The translations under genes were made by a program, and so were the position numbers. A stretch of DNA of 39,730 bases. It comes from a virus. The notes under the pieces were generated by a model that saw nothing but the letters and a program-made list of their open reading frames with translations, had not been told where the DNA came from and did no database searches. The stretch is taken from positions 1-39,730 of IMG/VR virus record IMGVR_UViG_3300048694_000994. One strand, 5' to 3'. Positions 13,368 through 20,814 of this stretch are shown here, piece by piece (position 1 is the stretch's first letter; every line of letters begins with the position of its first letter).

Positions 13368-14080
13368 GCAACGGAACGGAGAGGCACGTTTGCGGATTGC
13401 AAGGATTCAACCCAATGCTTGGGGATAGTTGCCCTGCCTGCGCAGCTTGGTGGAAGGAACGCCCCCGCTCCGCCTCCGAGACGAAGGGGGAGCTGCGCTG
13501 CACTTGCCCGCGTAGCTGCATTGTGACGGGGCGCTGCGATTGTGGCTGCAAGGCGTGTGCCGCCACCCCTCACCCCGAGGCAGTAGTCAAGGAATCCTTG
13601 ACACCTCATTCCGACCATCCCATGCGCGTATGGGACAGGACGTGCCCGGCTTGCAACCCCGAGGCAGAGGCGCTGGTGGACGAACTGCGCGAGCAGCTTG
13701 CAGCCGCAGAGCAACGGGCTACTGCCGCCGAGCGGGAGCGGGACGAAGCAATACGCGGCTTGGATAACTGCATCAAGGATCGCCACAAAATGATGCAGAA
13801 GCGCGCGACGCTGGAGGCCGAGCGGCCGGAAATGTTGGGGAGGCTGGAAACCGCAGAGCGGGAGAACGCAGCCTTAAAGCACGACATAGAGCGGCACGTA
13901 GGCATAGCTGCTGCGGAAGCGACGAGGGCAGAAGCCGCCGAGTCAGCCAGCGCGGCGATGAGGCACCAAATGGAACTGATCGAGCTTGAGACGCGCGATA
14001 ACGGGCAATGGACGCTTGCCGAAGTCAACGAAGTCGCTGCGGACGCCCTTCGCGCCCTCGCGGGGAAGGAGGCTACATGA
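13364..14080 (+). CDS. Cys-rich plus coiled-coil modular protein
   Basis: A 238-residue protein. Residues 1-90 are cysteine-rich: VCGLQG, SCPACAAWW, CTCPRSC, RCDCGCKAC and TCPACNPEAEAL. Such spacing suggests zinc-binding knuckles. A long coiled coil follows (about 100-210). The end repeats the AESASAA...ALRALAGKEAT module of the protein at 12588. The VVKESL...HSDHPMRVWDRTCPACNPEAEAL module recurs almost exactly in the protein at 14268. It is a clear mosaic of reused parts; function unknown. Confidence 0.7.
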   Translation: MSNGTERHVCGLQGFNPMLGDSCPACAAWWKERPRSASETKGELRCTCPRSCIVTGRCDCGCKACAATPHPEAVVKESLTPHSDHPMRVWDRTCPACNPEAEALVDELREQLAAAEQRATAAERERDEAIRGLDNCIKDRHKMMQKRATLEAERPEMLGRLETAERENAALKHDIERHVGIAAAEATRAEAAESASAAMRHQMELIELETRDNGQWTLAEVNEVAADALRALAGKEAT

Positions 14081-14271
14081 GCGAGCAATCCCATACCGCA
14101 GCAATGAGCCTGAGAGATTACGAGGATTTAGTGGCGCTTTATCTTGGGGGCGATTGTTTGGACGAGTACGAAAAGAGACTTTGCGCCTACTACCGCAGCA
14201 ATGGACTTTCTGCCATGACGGCGACAGCGAACATTGTTGGACACCGCAACTGGGAGGCGCAGCAGCCATGA
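14077..14271 (+). CDS. Small hypothetical protein, 64 residues
   Basis: Begins MSEQSHTAAM in an ATGA overlap with the previous stop and ends NWEAQQP in an ATGA overlap with the next gene. GGAAGGAGG upstream is a strong ribosome-binding site. It is acidic and helical, with no recognisable family. Confidence 0.6.
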   Translation: MSEQSHTAAMSLRDYEDLVALYLGGDCLDEYEKRLCAYYRSNGLSAMTATANIVGHRNWEAQQP

Positions 14272-15116
14272 GCAACGGAACGGAGATGGAGGAAGCCATG
14301 AGCGCCCCAGAGGAGAGGGAGCCGTGGCAAGTGATGATGAGCGCACACGCGCTCTGCCCGACTGAGTTATCCCACCCTGACAAGATGCGCTGGATGGCTG
14401 ACTACTTCCTGCGCGCCGTCTCCGAGACGAAGGGGGATAGCGCCGATTTTCCCGGCGTGATGCCTCGCTGCACGTTTCCCCGCTGCGCGTGCGATATGGC
14501 GATCAAGGTCTGCGAAATGCCCGCCACCCCTGACGCCGAGGCAGTAGTCAAGGAATCCTTGGCTCACTCCGACCACCCGATGCGGGTGTGGGACAGAACG
14601 TGCCCGGCTTGCAACCCCGAGGCAGAGGCGCTGGAGAACTTGCGGCGTCAGGTGCGCGAGGCAGACGCGGCGTTCGTGAAACTGCAAAGCTACCTTGCCG
14701 AACACCACCCGCATGTCGATCACGGCAACGGAATCGAAGATTGGGCGATCAATGCCCTTCGCTCTCCCGGTGGCGCGGATGCGAGGGATGCGGTCCCGGA
14801 AGGTTGCACGCCAGCGGATGCGATGGCACTGCGCGAAGGCAATTTCGCGCTAGCTCAGGAATTGGAGCTTTTGCGTCAGGCAGTCATTCAGGCTGTTAGA
14901 GATCTAGCAGCCTTCGAGAAGAACAGCGGCATTTTTGTCGGGCGACTGAATCGTGTACTGCTTGAGGCGCTCCCTGACGACTACGCCGCCCTCGCCCGCG
15001 AGCCGGAGGGGGGGGGCGTGAGCGCGGGAGATTGGGTGATCCTTGTTCTCGCGTCGCTTGGCGGGGCAGTCATTGGGGTCGCCATCGAAAAGTTTCTGAT
15101 AAGGAGGAAGCCGTGA
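14268..15116 (+). CDS. Modular Cys-rich protein with C-terminal membrane helix
   Basis: A 282-residue protein. It shares the start MSNGTE and the block AVVKESL..HSDHPMRVWDRTCPACNPEAEAL with the protein at 13364. The middle adds RCTFPRCACDMAIKVC cysteines and a helical LRRQVREADAAF segment. At the end DWVILVLASLGGAVIGVAI is one transmembrane helix followed by KFLIRRKP, so the bulk probably faces the cytoplasm or periplasm as a tail-anchored protein. The gene overlaps the next start as GTGA. Function unknown. Confidence 0.65.
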   Translation: MSNGTEMEEAMSAPEEREPWQVMMSAHALCPTELSHPDKMRWMADYFLRAVSETKGDSADFPGVMPRCTFPRCACDMAIKVCEMPATPDAEAVVKESLAHSDHPMRVWDRTCPACNPEAEALENLRRQVREADAAFVKLQSYLAEHHPHVDHGNGIEDWAINALRSPGGADARDAVPEGCTPADAMALREGNFALAQELELLRQAVIQAVRDLAAFEKNSGIFVGRLNRVLLEALPDDYAALAREPEGGGVSAGDWVILVLASLGGAVIGVAIEKFLIRRKP

Positions 15117-15568
15117 CACTCACGCGGGAGCAGCAACTAGCTTTTGAAACCGCCGTTCGAGCCGCCGATCTGGACGGCGCACAGGCGATCCTAGACCAAG
15201 CGCTCGCCTCTCTCGCGCCGGAGGGAAAGCCGGTGGCGTGGCGCTGGCGTTGGAAGGGCTACCAAACTTGGAACTTCTGCGAGGAAAAGACGCCATTCAC
15301 AGACCGCGAGTTTGAACCCCTCTTCGCCCACCCGGCGCGGCAGGAAGGGTGGATTTCGACGCGAGTATCCGCGAATGAATACGTCTGCGCGGAACCGCCT
15401 TGCTGGCTTTTACTTCGTGACGGTGATCATCGCTGGACGAAATATTGGGCAGGGTATGGATACCCTGCTACAAGTACCAAGGTTGAAATCATTGCCTACT
15501 ACAAAACTCCCTTGCCCCCTCCCCCGCCGCCGACTGGCTCGCAGAACACTGGAGGCGCGGATGTTTGA
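15113..15568 (+). CDS. Hypothetical phage protein, GTG start
   Basis: A 151-residue protein. A strong AAGGAGG precedes the GTG, which overlaps the previous stop as GTGA. The N-terminal helix TREQQLAFETAVRAADLDGAQ is followed by GKPVAWRWRWKG and PLFAHP, words often seen in phage proteins of the 'PVAW...RPLY' type. The C-terminus is proline-rich (PLPPPPPPTGS). No enzymatic motif; function unknown. Confidence 0.6.
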   Translation: MTLTREQQLAFETAVRAADLDGAQAILDQALASLAPEGKPVAWRWRWKGYQTWNFCEEKTPFTDREFEPLFAHPARQEGWISTRVSANEYVCAEPPCWLLLRDGDHRWTKYWAGYGYPATSTKVEIIAYYKTPLPPPPPPTGSQNTGGADV

Positions 15569-15920
15569 CACTTATCGCGTCCAGCATGGCCCGTCCTCGG
15601 TCGATGTTCATTTCACCGAGAAACGAGCACCTACGGATGAGAGCGTCCGGTTGCTCAAGGAAATGGAGGATGCCGCCCGGCAGAAGGTAACTGAGTCCTT
15701 CCTGCTGGAGAGCAACACGTTCAAGGGGCGGTGCATCACTTACAAAGACGATATGGACGACAGCATCCGCTACTCGTTCCACTACGAACTGAACGGCCAG
15801 CGCAAGGAGATCAAGGGCAAGGCATTCGCCCACCAAGGAAAGCCCGAGATCGCCCGCCAAATATTCGGTGAACTAGCTGAACGGCTGACGCTTGAGCTAT
15901 GCAAGGGGCTAAAGCTATGA
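15561..15920 (+). CDS. Hypothetical 119-residue protein
   Basis: Begins MFDTYRVQHG and overlaps the previous gene by 8 bp, with GGAGGCGCGG just upstream. Helical and beta segments alternate (VDVHFTEKRAPTDESVRLLKEME; YSFHYELNGQRKEIKG). It has no motif I know. Strand-coupled position suggests an early gene of the same operon. Confidence 0.6.
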   Translation: MFDTYRVQHGPSSVDVHFTEKRAPTDESVRLLKEMEDAARQKVTESFLLESNTFKGRCITYKDDMDDSIRYSFHYELNGQRKEIKGKAFAHQGKPEIARQIFGELAERLTLELCKGLKL

Positions 15921-15936
15921 ACACTGGAGACGAGCG

Positions 15937-16062
15937 ATGAACGACAGGCCTATTTACCGATGCCGCTGCGGTTTACCCGTGCGCCGTAAGAATGGCGTCT
16001 GCCCACTGTGTATGTTGGGGACGGGAAGCCGCGCAGCGAGAGTCCGGGGGAAGGGGGAGTGA
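15937..16062 (+). CDS. Tiny zinc-ribbon protein, 41 residues
   Basis: Begins MNDRPIYRCRCGLPV with a CxC and then CPLC, giving a four-cysteine knuckle, followed by an arginine/glycine-rich tail (RAARVRGKGE). Size and composition suggest nucleic-acid binding. GGAGACGAGCG precedes the start. Confidence 0.5.
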   Translation: MNDRPIYRCRCGLPVRRKNGVCPLCMLGTGSRAARVRGKGE

Positions 16063-16065
16063 TAA

Positions 16066-16203
16066 ATGAAGATAACCGACATGATAGTGGTGGAAAAAGG
16101 TGCGCTGCTCAAGGCGTACTATCTTGGGTTTTTCGCTGCTACGCTTTGCAGTTTGCTTGGCGTGGTTTTGTATTGGTACTTGAAAATGAAGGCGGGTGCA
16201 TGA
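16066..16203 (+). CDS. Single-span membrane miniprotein, 45 residues
   Basis: The sequence MKITDMIVVEKGALLKAYYLG leads into a hydrophobic stretch (FFAATLCSLLGVVLYWYL) and a basic end KMKAGA. One transmembrane helix with cytoplasmic C-terminus is likely. It has a strong GGGGGAG ribosome-binding site in the previous gene's end and overlaps the next ATG as ATGA. The role could be holin-like or spanin-like, but that is speculation. Confidence 0.55.
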   Translation: MKITDMIVVEKGALLKAYYLGFFAATLCSLLGVVLYWYLKMKAGA

Positions 16204-16529
16204 CAAGACGCAAGGATTTTGATTTGTCGGAAGAGGAGTATATCGATCTGCGGGGTAAACTGCTGACCACACCACCGCCTTGTTTCACAGACCAAGAGCA
16301 GTGGTTTGAATGGCGAAAACTTGCCCGGACTGCCGGTAATGTAGATTACCGCAACAGTTACTGCGAGGACTGCACTCCCGAATTCAAGGCCCAGATGCAA
16401 AAAGAAGACCGCTGCATGTGGCCCTGCGTGACGTTTGGCCGGGACAAGGACGGTGATCTAGTGGGGACAAGGCAATCGCTGCAGAAGATATCTGCTGCGC
16501 AGATGACTTGGCTTCTCAGGGTGAAGTGA
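16200..16529 (+). CDS. Hypothetical 109-residue protein with Cys pair
   Basis: Begins MTRRKDFDLSEEEYIDLR. It contains YCEDCTPEFKAQMQKEDRCMWPCVTF, a four-cysteine CxxC...CxxxC set that could bind zinc. The pattern 'C.DCTPEY...M...GRC..P...F' is common in phage zinc-binding proteins of unknown job. It sits in the dense early operon. Confidence 0.65.
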   Translation: MTRRKDFDLSEEEYIDLRGKLLTTPPPCFTDQEQWFEWRKLARTAGNVDYRNSYCEDCTPEFKAQMQKEDRCMWPCVTFGRDKDGDLVGTRQSLQKISAAQMTWLLRVK

Positions 16530-16562
16530 TGGACAAATGGACTGGTATAGGGAGCATCGTTT

Positions 16563-16793
16563 ATGGCTGGACAGGTACAGGCAACGACTACTTCAAGGCA
16601 AAACTTTACGAAAAATATCCCGGACTATTCGGAAGGGATGATCAGGATCAGGCAGTTGAGGCTGGAAGCGCACGACGCCCTGTTGAAAAAAGACTGGAAG
16701 AAAGCCGCTGATCTGGCCGATGAAATTGTGCTGGCCGCGCGCTCTGTAAAACTTTACTGTTTGAATGAAATTGATGTCCACCAAAACGCCTAG
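16563..16793 (+). CDS. Small helical phage protein, 76 residues
   Basis: The start MAGQVQATTTSRQNFTK follows GGGAG with good spacing. The second half (AHDALLKKDWKKAADLADEIVLAARSVKLYCLNE) is an amphipathic helical hairpin that looks like genuine protein. An overlapping frame at 16529-16711 in another frame has a TGATG coupling but less protein-like sequence, so I prefer this one. Confidence 0.55.
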   Translation: MAGQVQATTTSRQNFTKNIPDYSEGMIRIRQLRLEAHDALLKKDWKKAADLADEIVLAARSVKLYCLNEIDVHQNA

Positions 16794-16974
16794 CTCCCTG
16801 CAACCCATGTGCCAAACCTGTTGGATTGCACCGGGGGTCAAAAAAGTCAAAGTGCAGAACGGACGCGCCACCCGCTGGCGTTGCATGGCGTGCTACAAGC
16901 GCACCTCCACTTCGTTCATCCTTTCATTCAAGGCAGCAAACGAAGCTGCCAAGCGGCATAAGTACAGGGGATAG
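16765..16974 (+). CDS. Small zinc-finger protein
   Basis: A 69-residue frame (or 66 from the ATG at 16774; neither has a clear ribosome-binding site). It carries MCQTCWIAPGVKKVKVQNGRATRWRC-type spacing, a CxxC and later CMAC separated by about 22 residues, followed by a basic helix (AAKRHKYRG). This is a typical small phage zinc finger. It overlaps the end of the previous gene by 29 bp and ends two bases before the polymerase. Confidence 0.6.
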   Translation: MKLMSTKTPSSLQPMCQTCWIAPGVKKVKVQNGRATRWRCMACYKRTSTSFILSFKAANEAAKRHKYRG

Positions 16975-16976
16975 GG

Positions 16977-18296
16977 ATGCCACTGCTTACAGTAGATTTT
17001 GAGACGTATTACGACAAGGAATACTCCCTATCGAAACTGACTACCGAGCAATACATCCGTGATGACCGATTTGAAGTAATCGGGGTATCCGTCAAGCAGA
17101 ATAATAGTACAGTCAGTTGGTTCAGCGGCACCAAGGAAGAGACCAAGACCTTTCTCATGCAATTTCCTTGGGCGGATTCGATAGCGCTTGCTCACAACGC
17201 ATTGTTTGATGGTGCCATCCTTAGCTGGATTTTTGATATTCACCCAAGGGTTCTGGCTGATACCTTGAGCATGTCACGCCCCCTGCATGGCATTGAAGTC
17301 GGGGGTAGCTTGGCAAAGCTGGTCGAGCACTATGGGGTTGGCGTGAAAGGCACGGAGGTCCAGAACGCGCTTGGCAAGCGGCGCGTGGGTTTCACCCCGG
17401 AAGAGCTTGCTGCGTATGGTAGGTACTGCTGCAACGACACCGAGCTTACTTATAAGCTTTTCCAGAAGATGGTGGAGGGGTTTCCCCCCACTGAGTTAAA
17501 GCTCATTGACCTGACTCTCAAGATGTTCACCGAGCCTGTGTTGCGGCTGGACGCACTGCTCCTTGAGCAGCATCTGCATGAGGTACGCCAGAAGAAAGAA
17601 GTCCTGCTTGCTTCACTCTTCGGCTCAGTGGAGGACGAGGAAGAAAAGAAAACCAACAAGAAATCCCTCATGAGCAACGCCAAGTTCGCGCAGTTGCTGA
17701 TTGAGCACGGGGTAAACCCGCCGACCAAGATTAGCGCACGCACGGGTAAGCCGACATTTGCTTTCGCCAAGACCGATCAGGCAATGAAAAACTTGCTGGA
17801 GCACCCCGATGTTGGTGTGCAGACGCTCGTGGGGGTGCGCCTTGGCGTGAAGTCAACCATTGAGGAGACACGTACCGAGCGGTTTCTTGACATCGCGCAG
17901 CGTGGCCCGCTGCCCATACCGTTGAAATACTTTGCCGCACACACGGGGAGATGGGGCGGTTGTTTAGTTGCCGATACGGAGGTTACGGTCTACAATTTGG
18001 TCAACGGGGTAGAAACCAAAAGGATTGTGGACGTATTGCTGGATGACCTTGTATGGGACGGAGAAGCGTTCGTACCCCACGAAGGGGTGGTGTTCAGCGG
18101 CTTCTCTGAAGTCATCGAGTGGGACGGGGTAAAAGGGACCGAAGACCATGCCGTATTTACAGACGCCGGAGAGATTAGCTTACGAGAGGCGATGCAGGGA
18201 CAACACAAAATCAAGGTTGGAGGATGCCCTTCCCAAGACGATGTGGACACCGCAAGACTCTTTGTGGGTGACAACAAAAGACAAGCTCAGGTGTAA
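16977..18296 (+). CDS. polA: DNA polymerase I N-terminal half fused to N-intein
   Basis: A 439-residue protein. Residues 1-328 are the N-extein. It has a DnaQ-type 3'-5' proofreading domain with DFET (7-10), HNALFDG (73-79) and YCCND (150-154), then the start of the polymerase domain ending at the conserved TGRWGG. Residue 329 (17961) is the splicing Cys: CLVADTEV is intein block A, and GTEDHAVF about 67 residues later is block B with its His. The N-intein runs about 111 residues, its last 23 overlapping the endonuclease gene, and then stops. The other half of the polymerase is encoded at 18893 in a different frame, so a working enzyme requires protein trans-splicing. The start follows AGGGGATAGGG. 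Confidence 0.9.
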   Translation: MPLLTVDFETYYDKEYSLSKLTTEQYIRDDRFEVIGVSVKQNNSTVSWFSGTKEETKTFLMQFPWADSIALAHNALFDGAILSWIFDIHPRVLADTLSMSRPLHGIEVGGSLAKLVEHYGVGVKGTEVQNALGKRRVGFTPEELAAYGRYCCNDTELTYKLFQKMVEGFPPTELKLIDLTLKMFTEPVLRLDALLLEQHLHEVRQKKEVLLASLFGSVEDEEEKKTNKKSLMSNAKFAQLLIEHGVNPPTKISARTGKPTFAFAKTDQAMKNLLEHPDVGVQTLVGVRLGVKSTIEETRTERFLDIAQRGPLPIPLKYFAAHTGRWGGCLVADTEVTVYNLVNGVETKRIVDVLLDDLVWDGEAFVPHEGVVFSGFSEVIEWDGVKGTEDHAVFTDAGEISLREAMQGQHKIKVGGCPSQDDVDTARLFVGDNKRQAQV

Positions 18297-18912
18297 GTGC
18301 CAGTGTGGGCGGGAACGGTTGGTGCGGGTACGCGAGCTTCTGGACCAGAAATCCCGATGTTGTCGTTCTTGCTCAGTGAAGTTGAGAATGTTGCGCGTAC
18401 CAGTGGAGCAACGTATTGCAGCGGCTAAAAAAGCTTCTTTAGCGGCTGTACTAAAACTAGCTGACCGCCGCGATCCTTACAAAGAAAAGTACGAAGAGGC
18501 ATTGAGCCATGTGCTCAATATCGCTGCTGGCGCAAAGCAGCGTTGTACTAACCCAAATAGTCTCGGGTACTCCAACTATGGGGGGCGTGGTATCGCGTTT
18601 AAGTTTGTGTCTGTCAGGGCGTTCGCAGAGTGGGTGTTAGATAACTTGGGGGTGCGTCCGTCACCGTTTCATAGCATAGACCGCGTAGACAACAACCGCC
18701 ACTATGAGCCGGGCAACTTACGGTGGGCGTCGCGCACGGAGCAAGCGCGTAACAAGCGTGCGTACAAAAGAACGCAGAACGGAGAACGCATCCGTCGTCT
18801 CAAAGCATTGCGCGATGATTTAACGTATGAAACCTTGCGGCTGTGGATTACGCAAGGTACAACTGACGAAGAAATTTTGAACCGGAGAAAATATGCTCGT
18901 CGCGGTGTATGA
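18148..18912 (+). CDS. HNH homing endonuclease between the intein halves
   Basis: A 254-residue frame distinct from both polymerase frames. A zinc knuckle (KCQCG ... CCRSC, about residues 50-75) precedes the phage HNH core: AGAKQRCTNPNS, YSNYGGRGI and then IDRVDNN and LRWASRTEQARN (about 130-200). The C-terminal DLTYETLRLWITQG looks like a DNA-binding helix-turn-helix. The ATG at 18148 follows AGGGA with a 9-base gap and overlaps the N-intein by 149 bp. An internal start near 18217-18241 is possible. By position it should cut intein-free polymerase alleles and so spread the split-intein cassette. That is the known logic of fractured genes; target cutting is inferred. Confidence 0.8.
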   Translation: MPYLQTPERLAYERRCRDNTKSRLEDALPKTMWTPQDSLWVTTKDKLRCKCQCGRERLVRVRELLDQKSRCCRSCSVKLRMLRVPVEQRIAAAKKASLAAVLKLADRRDPYKEKYEEALSHVLNIAAGAKQRCTNPNSLGYSNYGGRGIAFKFVSVRAFAEWVLDNLGVRPSPFHSIDRVDNNRHYEPGNLRWASRTEQARNKRAYKRTQNGERIRRLKALRDDLTYETLRLWITQGTTDEEILNRRKYARRGV

Positions 18913-19843
18913 CATTCAAAACTGCGGACCCCGCCATCGATTTGTCGCCAACGGTAAGTTGGTGCATAACTCAGACAAGATAAATCTTCAGAATCTACCA
19001 AGCCGGGGCGAAAACGCTGGTACGTTGAAAAGCTCCATTTTGCCTCCGCCCGGGTACGTCATCATCGACGCAGACTCAGCCCAGATCGAGGCCCGCATTC
19101 TTGCATGGCTCTCCGGGCAAACCGATCTTGTAGAAGCGTTCAGGAATAAACAGGACGTTTATTCGATCATGGCAAGCCTCATCTACGCCAAGCCGGTGGA
19201 TCAGATTACCAAGCAGGAACGCTTTGTTGGAAAAACGGTAATCCTCGGTTGCGGGTATGGGACTGGTGCGGCAAAGTTGCAGGTGTTTCTGAAAGGGGCT
19301 ACTCCTTCCATTGAGATGACGCTGGATGAATGCCGTCACATCGTGGATACCTACCGCCGGAACTACTTCAAGATTCCTAAACTATGGGATCAGGGTAACA
19401 CTGCTATCGCCGCTGCAATCGATGGGCAGACGGCCCCGTTTGGCAGGCCAGAAGTAATCAAACTTGCTTTTGGGATGTTTCACACCCCTCTGGGGATACC
19501 TATTAAGTATCATCGGCTTCGGCGTTGGCGTGACCCCAAGGGTCAGGAAAAGTTCCTGTATGATTCTCGTACCGGGAAGACCGACATCTGGGGCGGTAAG
19601 CTCACGGAAAATATTGTGCAGCATTTAGCCCGCATAATTATCGGGCTGCAGATGATTCGTATTTCTAAACGGTACCGGGTAGTTTTGACTGTGCACGATG
19701 CTATTGGCTGTGTCGTAAAGAAAGAAGAAGCCCTTGAATCGCAAGCTTACGTAGAAGAGTGCATGCGCTGGGCTCCGGAATGGGCGCAAGGCTTGCCGCT
19801 TAATTGCGAGTCAGGGATAGGGGAAAACTATGGTCAGTGTTAA
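18893..19843 (+). CDS. polA: C-intein fused to DNA polymerase I catalytic half
   Basis: A 316-residue protein. Residues 1-26 are a compact C-intein: VYDIQNCGPRHRF is block F and LVHN block G with the penultimate His and terminal Asn, followed by Ser 27 as the +1 nucleophile. The extein continues DKINLQNLPSRG and has motif A (DADSAQIEARI, 59-69), motif B (R110, K114, YG at 122-123) and motif C (TVHDA, 266-270). Motif C has Ala where PolA enzymes usually have Glu. The ATG is preceded by CGGAGA five bases away. An in-frame TGA at 18878 closes the frame just upstream, so this half is translated on its own. Splicing to the upstream half gives about 618 residues of polymerase. Confidence 0.9.
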   Translation: MLVAVYDIQNCGPRHRFVANGKLVHNSDKINLQNLPSRGENAGTLKSSILPPPGYVIIDADSAQIEARILAWLSGQTDLVEAFRNKQDVYSIMASLIYAKPVDQITKQERFVGKTVILGCGYGTGAAKLQVFLKGATPSIEMTLDECRHIVDTYRRNYFKIPKLWDQGNTAIAAAIDGQTAPFGRPEVIKLAFGMFHTPLGIPIKYHRLRRWRDPKGQEKFLYDSRTGKTDIWGGKLTENIVQHLARIIIGLQMIRISKRYRVVLTVHDAIGCVVKKEEALESQAYVEECMRWAPEWAQGLPLNCESGIGENYGQC

Positions 19844-19856
19844 CAAGGAAGCATAG

Positions 19857-20519
19857 ATGCCCAAGGCGTGGTCCTACAGCAGCATGTCGCTGTTCCAGCA
19901 ATGCCCCAAAAAATACTACCATCTGAGAGTAGCAAAGGACATTGTAGAGCCGCAGTCAGCACAAATGCGTTACGGACTTGACGCGCATAAAGCTGCCGAG
20001 GATTACGTGAGGGATGGCAAGGACCTGCCCGGGTATCTTGCCTACATGAAAGAACCGCTTGACCGGCTGAAGGCCATGCAAGGACAGGTGTATTGTGAGC
20101 ATCGCATGGGGCTCACTGCGCAACTTCAGCCGTGTGGGTTTTTTGATAAGGAAGTATGGTGGCGTGGAATCGCGGATTTGCTGGTGGTCAACGGCCCCAA
20201 AGCGAGTCTGATCGACTACAAGACCGGCAAAAATACCTACCCCGATACGAAACAGCTTGAGTTGCTGTCACTCGCGGTTTTCAAGCATTTCCCCGAAGTA
20301 GAGGTAGTAAAAGCAGGACTCCTTTTTGTCGTGCATCCCGCGTTCGTCAGGGAGCGGTTTGAGACAGTGGAGCAGGAAGAACGGTGGAAAAAATGGTTGG
20401 ATCAGTCAAACCAACTTGATACGGCGTACCAGTTTGACATATGGAACCCCAAACAGAATTTCACTTGCAAGGCGTGGTGCCCGGTGCTCTCTTGTGAACA
20501 CAATGGCAAAGCACGATAG
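19857..20519 (+). CDS. Cas4/RecB-like PD-(D/E)XK exonuclease
   Basis: A 220-residue nuclease. The N-terminal YSSMSLFQQCPKKYY motif, H44, D107 in GIADLLV and DYK (120-122) form the RecB/Cas4-type active site. C16 in the N-terminal motif and three C-terminal cysteines (CKAWCPVLSC) match the four-cysteine arrangement that binds an iron-sulfur cluster in Cas4 and AddB. Such phage enzymes process DNA ends in replication or recombination. It follows the polymerase after 13 bases with AAGGAAG. Confidence 0.85.
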   Translation: MPKAWSYSSMSLFQQCPKKYYHLRVAKDIVEPQSAQMRYGLDAHKAAEDYVRDGKDLPGYLAYMKEPLDRLKAMQGQVYCEHRMGLTAQLQPCGFFDKEVWWRGIADLLVVNGPKASLIDYKTGKNTYPDTKQLELLSLAVFKHFPEVEVVKAGLLFVVHPAFVRERFETVEQEERWKKWLDQSNQLDTAYQFDIWNPKQNFTCKAWCPVLSCEHNGKAR

Positions 20520-20528
20520 GAGACAGCA

Positions 20529-20804
20529 ATGCCCTATACAAAATCCCCTCGGCCCTATAAGCACGAATGGCAGATGGAAAAGCAACGCGGTGAGAAACCT
20601 GAGCGTGCAGCGCGTGCCCGTGCGCGGTATGCCATGGACAAAAAAGGTGTGGACCGCAAGGGTAAGGATATTGACCATATCGTGCCCTTGTCCAAAGGTG
20701 GCACCAACGCGCCGGGTAATCTGCGCCTGAAGACAGTAAGCTCCAACCGCTCTTTCAGCCGTAACAGCGATCACACGGTCAAGCGCAACCGCCCGAAGAA
20801 GTAA
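20529..20804 (+). CDS. HNH endonuclease, small
   Basis: A 91-residue protein with a classic HNH core: DIDHIVPLSKGG (48-58), N60/N64 and LRLKTVSSNRS. The N-terminus is basic (KRPYKHEW type, RARARYAMDKK). Small HNH enzymes next to replication genes may be packaging, homing or structure-specific nucleases; the type is not decidable. The start follows TAGGAGACAGCA. Confidence 0.85.
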   Translation: MPYTKSPRPYKHEWQMEKQRGEKPERAARARARYAMDKKGVDRKGKDIDHIVPLSKGGTNAPGNLRLKTVSSNRSFSRNSDHTVKRNRPKK

Positions 20805-20814
20805 CCAAACCTGT

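Noticed and set aside
16529-16711. A 60-codon frame starting MDKWTGIG in a TGATG overlap
   Set aside because: It overlaps the 16563 frame almost entirely; the latter has the better ribosome-binding site and a clear amphipathic C-terminal half. It could still be translated, but I see no positive sign.
17961-18970. A single intein broken by two sequencing frameshifts
   Set aside because: The C-half has its own ribosome-binding site and ATG right after an in-frame stop, the N-half ends normally, and the middle frame is an intact endonuclease. Two frameshifts that create all this by chance are unlikely, but reads should be checked.
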